Shown here piece after piece: positions 1 through 10,500 of a DNA stretch of 24,576 bases. The position numbers and the translations under genes are program-made. The stretch lies in the NCBI GenBank assembly GCA_019693395.1, contig JAAMXP010002793.1:1-24576 (forward strand), given 5' to 3'. The notes under the pieces are model-generated. The model saw nothing but the letters and a program-made list of their open reading frames with translations. It was not told the origin of the DNA and did not search any database. The DNA comes from Ettlia oleoabundans. Its lineage: Eukaryota > Chlorophyta > Chlorophyceae > Chlamydomonadales. Each line of letters opens with the position of its first letter. The first letter of the stretch is position 1.

Positions 1-293
1 GGGCAAGCGGTTTTGGAAGAAGGTGGGTAGCATGGGGAGTGGGGCATGCGACAGGGTGGCACGTGAAAGACTAAGCAGCAAAGCAGATAGGCAGCAGGGT
101 GGAAAGGAAGCAGTGGCAAGCGAGAGCTACAAAGGCCGTACCCAAAAGGGTTTGGCATCAACGTGATCACAGAAGCAGCTATACAGGCAGCCCGGCAGCC
201 CGGCCTGCGCTGCAGACCAGCCAACAGCCAAGCAAGGCCTGACAGCGGCCAACAGCATGAGCGGTGGGGGTCGGGCTGGCGGCTTGTGCCCAC

Positions 294-1860
294 CTGCAGG
301 GGCCCGCTGACGGAGTTGGTGGACAGATTGGACAGCAGGCGGTACACCCTGCAGAGGGGGAAGGAGAGGGAGGGCTTTGAGACAGGAGGAAGGTGTGAGG
401 ATGCATCGGCTCTTGTTACATTGTCACACAACAGCGCTGCCACGGGCGCCTAGTCATTGAGGACGAGCGGTATAAACTGTTGAGGCAGCAAGTGACGTGC
501 GATTAGGCGCGCATTGCCCGACCCAACAGGATGCGACACCTGTTGATGACGAAAGACTCGGTCACTGCAACAGCCCATTAAGCAGCCGGTCGGTGCCCCC
601 CAAACCCTTCTAAATCTAGACAGCAGCAGCAGCAGAAAGCAGCAAGCTCAGCGCACCTGACCAGCCTCAGCAGGCGCAGCATGTAGATCAGGCGCAGCGC
701 ACTTGCCGACCTCCCGCTGATGGCCACCGCGATCTGTGGTGCAACAACAGAGGCAGAAAGGGGCTGTTATCTGGATGATAACAGCAGTAGTTGTCCGCCA
801 GATGGAAGGCAAAACGAGCTTGACTGCAGAGGGCAGCAGACCGCTCCTTGCTGGCTGGTTGGGCAGCGTTCGGGTTGTTGTGGCAAGTGCGGGACCTTTT
901 TGAATGCATAAACAATCAATTATGCCGGCACATTGCCTCACACCTGTGCCAGCAGCGGCAGGGTTGCCACCATGTCTGCCCAAAAGGTGCCGTGGCGGAT
1001 ATAAAACATGGCTGCCGTACGCCCGTCTGCACATCAAAGCAGTAGCATGCCCCGCCGTCAGCTGCAGAATCGCATGGCAGCTGTTGTGGCCGGCTGCAAA
1101 GCAGCTAAAGGGCTGCCTGATGACCCCAGAAATTGGCTGTTGAGGACGGAACAGTGGCCATGCCTGGGCCCAGTTGCCACTTGCCTTGCACCACGACTGC
1201 GCGGTTCTCCCAGCGTGCTACCACGCCCATGTGGAATCCCATAAGGAGGTCAAGCACATAGATGATGGATCCTGTTATATCCAGCCCGCCCAGCCAAGTC
1301 AACTCAATGCCGATGTTTTGGTTGAAGGCAAGTGACAGAGCCACCACAAAGGCTGTGTACGTCAGGTCGCACACACTCGTGACGCCGTACCTGCACCCAA
1401 CACAGCAATGGCAAGGCTGAGAGGGATACTAATGCCGCAGCAGGACAAGGATGCAGAGGTGAGGTGGAGCACTGAGGTAGCGGCAGCTGTATGGGGGAAG
1501 TATGCGGTGGATGGGGCACGCCCCCGCCACTCCCGCTTCAAATTGGCCCCCTGGGTTGATCAACCGTTGAACAAGCTCCTTGCATGCGCAGGGCGGCATG
1601 GCCATCAGAGGAAGCCAAGCGGTCTGCCTGTCTGACAGCGAAGCTGCCTGCGGGTGTGCTCACCATACGGCCGCCCGCCTGCTGACAGGGCTAAGCAGCG
1701 GCAGGCAGCAGATTGAGCGGCCTGGACTCTGTGCCGCGATTCGTAAGCGCTTAAACTCCCTCCCATTGCAGTTCAGGGTGCGAGAGGGCACGGATGGGAG
1801 CGCCTCCGCTGCGACTTCTACGCCGGCTGCCCACGCCCTGGCGGCTGGCTGCAGCGGCAT
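294..1860 (-). CDS. Voltage-gated cation channel, voltage-sensor exons (partial, runs off left edge)
   Basis: Five minus-strand exons encode the voltage sensor of a six-TM channel of the EAG/HCN/plant-Shaker superfamily: 1664 to about 1690-1860 (LLSPVSRRAAVW, before S1), 1185-1390 (S1 with LTYTAFVVALSLAF; S2 with IIYVLDLLMGFHMG), 944-1011 (S3, FYIRHGTFWADMVATLPLLA), 657-733 (S4, LRLIYMLRLLRLVR with Arg at about every third residue) and 294-348 (S4-S5 linker, RVYRLLSNLSTNSV). Phases agree throughout: 1664 ends in phase 2; 1185 starts with one base and ends in phase 1, using CAAG|GCAAGT. The pore, any C-terminal domain and the stop lie outside the window. The 5' end was not resolved, and the right boundary of the first exon is approximate. 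Ion selectivity cannot be inferred. Bases 1-293 look like intron. Confidence 0.8.
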
Positions 1861-2345
1861 GTGTAGACCTCAATGCTGGTAGCCAGTAGCGCGCAGGAGT
1901 TTTGAAATGTAGGGTTCAGACCAGCCGTGTTGAAAGCTGTTCTGCCGCCACCCACCGCACATTAACAATAAACCGACAAGCTTTGGTTGTAATGTGTTTG
2001 TGCACCGCCTACGCGACCATCCTTGGAGGAGAAAGCAGGAACACACGCTGTTTGCCCCTGCTGATGTGGCGGCTGCGGTTGAGGGGTGAAGCTGAGCCTT
2101 TGCACACAACTGAGAGCAAGACTTGCACGCAGCAGGAAAGTCGAGTGTAACGCAGGGTGGATGGCAGTCATAACCTGCATTGAACCCGTGAGCAGCGCCA
2201 CCTGGGTGTATGTGGGAAGGGCAGTTCCCGCCCACACCGCTTGCCACCCCTCCATGGCTTGGCCCCGGAAATCTTCTGCCATTGCTCGAGTGTCTAGTGT
2301 AAGGACGAGAGTCTAGACTAAGGACACTGTAAAATTAAGTTGGCT

Positions 2346-2678
2346 TTACAAAACAAACAACTCATGTAAAACTATACTATGCCGTTGTGTTATGCTGTGT
2401 GCTGTGACAGGTTTGTCGTTGCTGTGCCGGGGGGAATCAATCAGCAAAATTTCTTTTGCTTCTGTGGCCCGACTTGCCTTACTACAGCAAAGCTGAGGCA
2501 TGGTAGCCCGCAAGAGGCGGCCCTGGGGCCGTTCCTCTGTTGGCTTCCTCAATCCACGCCCAAGGGCGTATTCTTTCTTTCTTTCTTTCTTTCAAAGCTG
2601 AGGCCCGCGGTGCTGTGGTGCTGGTCTTCCCCGTCATTTGAGTTTTTGGTTGTAGTGTACGTCCATGGCAGTGTTACA
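2346..2678 (-). terminator. Candidate TGTAA polyadenylation signals of the antiporter gene
   Basis: On the minus strand TGTAA, the common chlorophyte poly(A) signal, occurs at 2674-2678 and 2346-2350. These lie about 440 and 770 nt beyond the TGA at 3120-3122, lengths reasonable for an algal 3' UTR. The pentamer is short and arises often by chance, so this is only a candidate. The nearer one would place the SINE-like copy outside the transcript. Confidence 0.3.
2500..2592 (+). mobile_element. SINE-like element, copy 1 (intergenic)
   Basis: The element starts ATGGTAGCC, folds into a GC-rich hairpin (AAGAGGCGGCCC paired with GGGCCGTTCCTCT), continues through the inverted repeat ACGCCCAAGGGCGT and ends in (TTTC)n of about 23 nt. 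It is flanked by CAAAGCTGAGGC at 2488-2499 and 2593-2604, a 12-bp direct repeat whose first C may belong to the tail. Together with copy 2 this shows retrotransposition-like insertion. There is no coding capacity. The hairpin loop is 3 nt shorter than in copy 2. Confidence 0.75.
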
Positions 2679-2987
2679 ACATCGGTAAGCGGTTGATACA
2701 GGGAGCAGCGAACTGGAGCCACACCGCCAACGGAGCATGCTCAGCAACGCTGCCACAGGCAGCAGCACTGACCACTGTTGTGATTGGTGCAAAAGAATAC
2801 GGGAAAACTGTCAATACAGTGTGTTTAAAGGGACACTCCCACAAAAGCAGGTAGAGCAGGTAAATCCACGCACACTCAAATGCAGTCAACTACACGCACA
2901 AGGCAATCTGCTGGCAAGTGCAGGTCTCATGATGCGCTACTGCCAGAGGCCAGTCTGCTGTGCATGCTGAGCTGGCAGGCAGTACGT

Positions 2988-3007
2988 TATCGGTACTGGT
3001 ACCGATA
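2988..3007. repeat. Perfect inverted repeat 3' of the antiporter stop codon
   Basis: TATCGGTAC and GTACCGATA are separated by 2 nt, giving 9-bp arms, about 113 nt beyond the TGA in the direction of transcription. It would form a short hairpin in the 3' UTR or serve as a dyad binding site. Function unknown. Confidence 0.6.
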
Positions 3008-3119
3008 CAAAATTCACGGCGGTACAACCTGCCTGCACTCCAAATGAACCTCACGCCAGTTCCTGGCTTGTTTCCCACAGTTGAATGGCCCTGTAACACC
3101 ATCAATGTCACCTGTCAGC

Positions 3120-5732
3120 TCAGCGTGCGCTATGGGAGGACATCCCTCCCGAGTCGGCACGAGAGCGGGCCAGTCGCTCCAACGGAACTCGCAGCGGCGG
3201 GACGCTGCCATCGCCCTGCCCGCTGCTGTCAGCCCTGGCGGGTCCTTGGCTGCTGCTGTCCGATTCCAAGGGTCTACCATCGCTGGCACAGGAGGAGCGG
3301 TGAGAGAAGCGGTGCTGCCAGGGCATCAACCGCCTGCAACAGGGTTGGGCACACAAGCAGCAACATCATCAAACAAAAAATCTCAACACAGGTCTGCACA
3401 GTACTGGTGGAGCTGTTCTCCGGTGGCATGCTAGGGTGCAGGCTGGCAACATGCAAGAGGCTGGCGTTGCACAAGCCCCACTCACATGCACCACTCACTG
3501 TGCAGCAGCACCCTCTTCGGATGACGGGCAATTGACAACCCTACTGCCAGCGCAGCACCCCCAAATGGAAGTTGCACTTAAGTTGCACCAGCATCAGGCA
3601 CTCACTTGAGACCAGTGGTTGCACGCTGCATGGGGGCAGAGGCAATGGAGGCAACTCGCACCAGCTGGTTTGCAACACCAGCGCTAATGCCGCTCCCGCT
3701 GCCCTGCCGGCCTTGCTGCCCCTGTACGCTGCCTGAGCCGCCAGAGTCGAGGGGATGTGAACGCAGGTCTGCTGCGGTCTCAATCTCTGCTTCTCTGCTG
3801 CTCTCTGTCTCAGCTCGCCCTGCATCTGCCTCCTTAAAACCTTCCGGCACCTCTCCAGCATCCGTCAGGCAGACTAGCAGAATTGCGCCGTCCGGCCCCA
3901 CCCGCCACCGCTGCTCTGTCGCCGGCTGCACGCCGCTGCCGCGGTTGCAGCGGAACCGAGGGCTCCACAGCCAGGGCACCAGGCGTGGTGCCGTGGGCTC
4001 TGTTACAACAGCAGCCAAAGCTGGAAGGTTAGCCTCCCAATCAGCCTCCCCAGCTTCAGCAGGGACCTGCATGGCAGGCAGGTCGCCGCTGCCGCCACAG
4101 CCCATTTGGTTGCTTTCCTCAATGCCAGTGTTGCTCGATGCTCGTCCAGGCTGCCGGCTGGAGCCTTCCAACTGTGCTGCCAGCCTAGTGCGGTTGCCCA
4201 GCTGCAGCGGGGGGTCCGCTGCCTCCAGCCGGCCACGCAGCAGCACCATGTGTGTGGTCTGCGTAAAGTACCGGCCTGGAGGAGGCTCCAGCAGCACTCC
4301 CATCGGCAGGCCCCGCTTCAAGTCGCTCAGCACTGCAAGGCAGACAAGGGGAAGGCGATGATGTAGAAGGTGATACTAGATATAATTGTTCAGGTACAAT
4401 AAGGAGACAGACAACCTGTCACACACGCCTGCAAGCTGTGCACTCCCGTCATCACTTCCTTCCACTCATCCGTTATCATGAAGCAGTAACCGTACTGCAC
4501 ATCGCGCCAGCCAGCCAGTCGCCCAGCCAGCCCGCCCCTTGCGGCCACCAGCGAAGCAATGCGCACCCTCTGCTGCAAACTGCGGGGCTCGGCGCTCCGC
4601 CGTCCGGGCACGGTGCCGCATCGCCCGTTCTGCCTCGAGATCCACATTTACCGCCGGTTGGCTCCCCGGCTGTTCTACAGGCCCCTCGTGCCGGGCCTGC
4701 TGCCCGCTGTTGGCATATCCAAAGCCCTGCTCAGAGGCTTGGGCAGCCCCCGGCCCAAGAGCAGCCAGTGCCGGTAGGTCGGCTGTGCTGCTCCCGGGTG
4801 CGCCGCCGTCTGAGGGCTGGGGTGAGGCGAGGTACCCATCCTCGTTTCCTTCCCCTGCCTGCGATAATGTTGGAAGTGAGCCGTGCACCTTGCGTTGGTG
4901 CTGTAGGCCCAATAAGGACTGGAGCATGATGAGGGTTCGAGCAAGATGGATGCCTTCCAGGCTGCCGGGGGTGTAGCAAGTAACTCCATCCACAGTCAGC
5001 AAGCTGGCGTGCCACTCACAGCTGCCATCTGCCGCAACAACACACACCTGCTGGCCTTTGCCGCCGTTCAACTCCTCAAACTCCTCCATGGCAATTTGCT
5101 GAAGGGAAAGGAGCAGTGTGATGGGACATGAGAGGGGGCAGGTTCAGCAAAATGAACATATGACCCAATTCTCCCGCCTGCGGCAATGCAGCACAGCAGC
5201 TTGCAAGAGAGGGCTTTGGTCCGTCATAACAAGTTATCAGCAAGCTGAAGAAGAAGTCACGAAGCCAAAGATCTTGATTCAACAAAAGGCAAATACAACG
5301 CAGAGACGTGCAAAGCAGCTGCACCCTCCCACCTGCATTAGTTCCGCCAGTTGGCCCCCAAAGCCTCCGGAGTGGCGCACGCCCAGGCCTCCGGCGGCAG
5401 CTGCCGCCTGGCGCTGCAGCTGTGCTAGATGGGGCTCCACCTGCGAAGAGAGGCGACGCGACGGTGCAAGCTCCTCCTCCCCCTCGCTGGCGGTACCATG
5501 CTGGTACCGCATGAAAGACGGCGGCAGCTGCGCTGAGCTGCTGCCGCGGGCCGCTGGCGGCACCTGTGGCTCACTCGCTGGCCCCTCATTTTCCGCAGCT
5601 GCCGCCACCTGATGCCCCGGTGGGATTGGCATTGGCCCGCTGGCTTGTGGGCTGCTGAGGGCGGTGGCGCCACCGCTCCCAGGGCGGCTGACGCGTTGAA
5701 GCCCTGAACGCCAGTTGGACGGTCGAAATGTC
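3120..5732 (-). other. C-terminal tail of the antiporter (exons 43-47), partly unrecognised domain
   Basis: Exons: 5333-5732, 4652-5098, 4416-4494, 3606-4332, 3120-3282. Exon 43 is low complexity. Exon 44 starts with the well-formed patch GQQVCVVAADGSCEWHASLL and continues to GIHLARTLIMLQSLLGLQ. Exons 45-46 give YGYCFMITDEWKEVMTG and LKRGLPMGVLLEPPPGRYF, ending in HMVLLRGRLEA. Both patches look like folded protein rather than linker but match nothing I can name. A strand-turn-strand resembling the C-terminal half of an RCK/TrkA-type domain is possible but weak. The splice from 4652 to 4494 is preferred because reading on would need a frame change. The donor at 4416 (CAG|GTTGTC) is the least certain junction. 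The last exon is Ser/Arg-rich and ends SSHSAR. Confidence 0.68.
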
Positions 5733-7436
5733 CTATGACAAAAGGGTAAAAGAGGAGGGGAGATGTGTGAGAGCGAGTGCGGGGCATGAGTGCAGCGTGT
5801 AAAATTATAAGGAACTGCAGCTGCATTCCTAAAAACACAGAGTTGGCACCATTCCAACAAGCCTTGCAAGCAAGGGCGGCTGCTGTAAGCCACCATTGTA
5901 GGCTGCACATCATATGTTGAGAAATATGGCAGCCAAGTGGGCTGGAATAGACGCTGCTGCCAGCACATTCACTTGACGACTGCCAGCTGCAGCAGGTGGT
6001 GCCGCATGGCGTCCAGCACATCTGCAGGGTGGAGGGCGATGCAGCTGGTGATGCTGGCAGACTCCTTTTCACAAAAAGCGAGCACGGCAGGCACACTGGT
6101 TACGACACACTGCCGGCCTGAGTGAAGGGATTGAGAACATCACAACACCTGGAAAGAGCAAACAATCATAACAAGCACCTATATACACGCACGCACGCAC
6201 ACACGCACACACGCACGCACATACACACACACACACCAAACACAGGCCACACCTGACTCGCAGCTTTTCGCCACAAAGGCGGCCGCCATGCGCAGCAGCG
6301 CCAGGCGCAACTCGATCGCTGCCGGCTCGCCTTCTGCCGCTCGCTGCTGCACCATGTGCAGCGCAGACTGCACAAGCACTCGAGCAAATAGCGCCCTAGT
6401 TTGGCAGCCAGGGTCCAACTATGACCGCCAGGCTTGGCAGTCGCAGGAGCAGCTGCAAAAGAAGAAAGAGAGACAAGCACACGCACACGCAAAGAAAGCA
6501 ACCGGCTGCTCCACTCGGGAATGCTAGTAGTTTGTGGCATTACTCAATGCAAGTTTGTGCCACCTCAGTGCTTGCTGTGTTCACCTGGGGCACATGGAAG
6601 AGCATGGGCCCCTTGCCCAGGGTGTTGCCCTCAGCCACAGCCACCTCGCTGCCTGGCAGTCGCGTGCCTGCACAGCCGGGCGCCAGGGCGGAAAGCTTCT
6701 TGGTGACCGTCAGGAACAGCTGACAAACGAAAGCTGCACATTGCATGCAGGCGCTCCTGAAGCTTCATGCAGCTGGCCGCTAGATGCAGCTTGTAATGCT
6801 GCTCTTGAGGCAATGGCAAGCCGCATGCACTGCTCATGCTTGAATGCGCTGGTTGCAGCTCTGTGCCACCTGTCATGCCCAGCAGGGCGCCCACCGTGCC
6901 GCCAATGCCTTGGTAGTACTCCTGCACGCCCATACGGGCACCAGAACACCGCAGAGTGAAATCTGAAGCACATGCCATACACGGGGACATATACTGGAAA
7001 CACAGCTGACATGCACATATATGCCATACAGCCACTCTGGCCAGGGCTTAGGCAGCCCACGGCGCCGCACCTGTGTGGTGCCGTCTGGGCGCTGGTGCAC
7101 TCGGCGGATGACCCCTGACAGCACCACATAGGCGCCGGGACCTGCCTCCCCGCTGCTGAGGGCAGGCAGGTCGCTGCTGGCCCAGAATGCCACCCCCGTT
7201 CTGTACTCTGCACGGGGTTCAGGATTGCGGTAGACATATCAGGCCACACTTTGACAGGCAGAGTAGCAGCATGACTGCTGACTACTACTACTAATCCCAC
7301 ACAACTTTGCACGCTGCACATGTGCAATGTGTACAATCGAAATAGTGTAATCAATGTACCCATGGTAGCCAGCAAGAGGCGGCCCCCTTCGGGCCGTTCC
7401 TCTGCTGGCTTCCTCAACCCACGCCCAAGGGCGTAT

Positions 7437-7507
<71 letters not shown>

Positions 7508-10500
7508 AATTAATGTACCCGCTTGATCATGAACTCGTAGTGCTTGATCCACACACAAGCAGACTAATGTGACTGTTGCATGCCTAGCGTTGGAGAAATG
7601 CAGGTCCAGAGGAGCTCACACATCATTCTGACACTCCAAGTGAAAGCACTCACCCTTGATTGTCCCCGCCTGCAGTATTGCCCTGAACAGCTTCTCGGGC
7701 AGCGCCTGCATAAAGGGCAGTCCCCGCAACACGGTGCGTGGCCGGGGCGGCTTCCACACTGGGCCTGCAGCAAGGCAAGTGCTGGCACAGTGCTCAGCTG
7801 CTCACTGCTTGTAAAATGCGAGAAAAGTGAAAGAGTCTGTGTTGCAGCTCTGCAAGGCAGCAACAGCAACAACAGCAGCACTGGCAGCAGCAGCGCAGCA
7901 GGAGCAGCATAAGCAGGAGCCCTGCAGCGACTCCAGGCGCCGTGTCCTTGCCACAAAAGGCAAACACTGGGGAGCCTGGCGAACTTGCTGGCCAGCTCGC
8001 TTGCTTGCTTGCCAGCAGCGGGCGCACCCGTGATCTCCAGGTGCCGCATGCGCTTGTCCAGGGGTGCCAGCATGTCGTCCTTCTCACCCCCATCTATCAT
8101 GCCTGCAATCTCAGGGGCCAAAAGGACCTGTTTCGTGGCACATGATGGGAGCGATTTGGCGGACGGGGAGGCGTGTCTGCTGCGACCATCAGCTGGTACC
8201 TTGAACTAGTCAGCCTGCACACCGATGCAGCCGTTCCCTGACTGCCAACACAAACACATAACAAGTACAGAGACAACGAATTGACACGAGCACACAGGAA
8301 CACGACACGAGCAGGGTGCCCCACCTGAGTCGTAAAGCTCATGCACAAACGTTATTTGCTGGCGCAGCACGGCGATGGCGGCGCTGCATGTGGACAAGGC
8401 ATGAGGGGAACATTGCTATGCGGCCAAGGTGAAAGCAAGAAGGTGGTGGGTGGGGGAGTTGTGCCGAAGCGGTTGCTGGGGATCTTCCCCCAACAAGCAG
8501 CTCTCTGAAGTTCAAGGCATGGGCACTAAGTGCAGGGGTGGCCTCTTTGCTGTGGTGCTTCCCCTTTTCACTGCAACTGCCATCTAAGGTGTCCTCACCG
8601 ATACGATTGGATTGCCTGAAAGCGGTCGGGTGCTTCGATCTCCCGGTCAATGATGAACCTGCAGCCATGGTTGGGGGCCCGGGAGGGCGGGAGGGTGCGG
8701 TGGGGGCCGTGCGTAAGTGTGATGGTGGTGGTGGTGGTGGTGGTGGTGTGTGTGTGTGTAGGAGAGGGGGGGGCGGGGGGGCACCAATGCACATTCCGGC
8801 TTAAAAAGCCCAACAGCCACATAACTTCCGACTCGCAAGCCAAGCCAGCAAGCACAGAATGTCTGTGCAGCAGGCACTTCAGGATTGCGGGGGACCAGCC
8901 AGCCGCCCACACCTGTAAGACGCATCCACCTCTCCTTCGACTTCCTGCTGCAGCGGCCATGCTTCGTCGGCCTGCTGCAGCCACTGGATCTGCACAGCAC
9001 AAGCACGGCCCCAGCTAGATTCAGGGCAATGCGTGGGGCGGTCAGGGGCAGTGCGTGGGGCAACCGGGGGCAGTGTGTGGAGCAGTCAGGGGCAGTGCGT
9101 GGGGCAGTCAGGGGCCGTCAAGGCAATAAACGGTGGCAACAGCATGTGGTGTCGTGACTGTTGTGAGCCTCCATGCAACGCATGCTGCAGCGGGATTGTA
9201 GCTGTCCAGTGACGACCTTTGAGCATGCCCCTGCTTGTGTACCTGCGGTGAATGTATCATGGACAGGTAGTACTCGACCGCAACCTCACAAGACACAAGC
9301 ATGCGGCGGCCCAGCAAGCGGCGCAGGAAGCCTGCAAAGAAAAGGGTGGGGCGAGGGGTGGGTCGGGCAGGAAGAATCGCCACAACAGAGTCACACGGAT
9401 GGCCAACTGACTGCTCTGCTTCTGCGATGCAAGCAAAAGGCAGACCAAGTGCACAAGGTGGGGTCTAGAGGCTAAAACACAGTTTCACACAACCTCTCTC
9501 AATCAAATATGGCAGCAAACTGAACCTGAAAGCTTCTTGAAAGGCCAGGAGGTGACGATCTGCAGCCAACGCGGCGCCGCTCGCCAGCTGCGCGCCACCA
9601 GCATGAGGCAGCGGGCCATGAAGCGGGTGGAAAGGTTGTCCTGCGGAGGACATTTAGAAGTGGACACCAGACTAGGGCGCTTGCATGCCGGCAGATTCCC
9701 CTGGCATCCGGCCGGCAGAGCCTGGCATATGCTGCCCATACGGCCACGCTGCTTAAGCAGACATGCGGTGCAAGGCGAAGGCACATCTTTGCTACAACCC
9801 CAGCTGCATCAAAGCATTTTAGCTGCCAATGGTATGAAACAGTAGCTGATTAGTAGCTGATTGATAGCGCTGTTCCACGTCTCACTCACCGCCACCTCCT
9901 TCTCCAGCAGCATCCACATGTCTAGCGTCTGCTCTGTGTGCTCCGCAGCGTGGTCACAGCCGTACTCAAGGATGCGTAGCCCCTGCAGCATGATGGAGGT
10001 GTAAATAAGTGTGTGTGGTGGTGGTGCTGGTGGTGGATGTGGTGTTAAGGTTCGTCTACTGCAGGAGAAAGGGTCGCAGCAGCAACCATGGGAGGAAACC
10101 CTGGCAGCTTGCTGGAAAGGCCCAGCACATTTTCAGCAGGCCTGCTCGGACGATGATCCCATGCTGCTATGCCTTTGCTTTGCTGGCGCCTTTCCGGTGC
10201 CGGGTCTTTTGTGCCGCAGTCGCCCACGCATCCAGCCTGTTTGGGCACCAAGTAACCCACCCGACCACCCACCTACCCACCCACCCACACACCTGTGTCG
10301 AGAGCAGCCCCTTGAGGCGCTTGGCGTGGAAGTAGCGCTTCAGCCCTGCAATTAGCCGGCTCCTCATCTCGCTGAGGGCATCCGCAGAAAAAACGGCGCT
10401 GCACACAACATGCAACAGGTTGAGGCCGTTACTGGGGCACAGACACATTGGGCAATGGACCCCGTACATGCACCACTCACGGTAATTCTAGCAAGCTGCA

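Larger units (their letters stand above)
1861..3119. other. Interval between channel and antiporter genes
   Basis: This stretch should contain the 3' UTR and poly(A) site of the antiporter gene and the promoter and 5' exons of the channel gene, both read from the minus strand. It also holds one SINE-like element (2500-2592) and a perfect inverted repeat (2988-3007). I could not define channel 5' exons here with confidence. Short open frames on both strands lack splice support or recognisable domains. Confidence 0.5.
7654..10398 (-). other. SOS1-like cytosolic helical domain (exons 29-37)
   Basis: Exons: 10293-10398, 9890-9982, 9526-9640, 9243-9331, 8913-8989, 8599-8658, 8325-8383, 8028-8102, 7654-7764. 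The translation follows plant SOS1 in order: EMRSRLIAGLKRYFHAK (SOS1 has the EMRRRFLRAVKANYW-type helix), GLRILEYGCDHAAEHTEQTL followed by MLLEKEV, FMARCLMLVARSWR, FLRRLLGRRMLVSCEVAVEY, VLRQQITFVHELYDSGMID, and RTVLRGLPFMQALPEKLFRA, which leads into the nucleotide-binding-like domain. In plant SOS1 this region forms the dimeric cytosolic part that regulates transport. All nine exons join in phase. Their introns hold the minisatellite, the GGT/GT tract and the G-quadruplex repeat described separately. Confidence 0.85.

Noticed and set aside
2202..2282. First exon of the channel gene (MAEDFRGQAMEGW, donor CCAG|GTGGCG)
   Set aside because: It has good start context and a possible donor, but no following exon could be linked to it and the sequence shows no channel feature.
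3606..4361. Plus-strand open frame of 251 codons
   Set aside because: It is antisense to exon 46 of the antiporter gene, which has matching splice sites and phase. The plus translation is featureless.
4937..4955. GGGTTCGAGC as a tRNA T-arm
   Set aside because: There is no matching acceptor stem or D/anticodon arms, and it lies within coding exon 44 of the antiporter gene.
6710..7558. Minus-strand open frame of 282 codons with a Lys/Glu/Arg repeat
   Set aside because: It crosses the (TTTC)n tail of the SINE-like element and two antiporter exons in other frames. The basic repeat is just the microsatellite read in frame.
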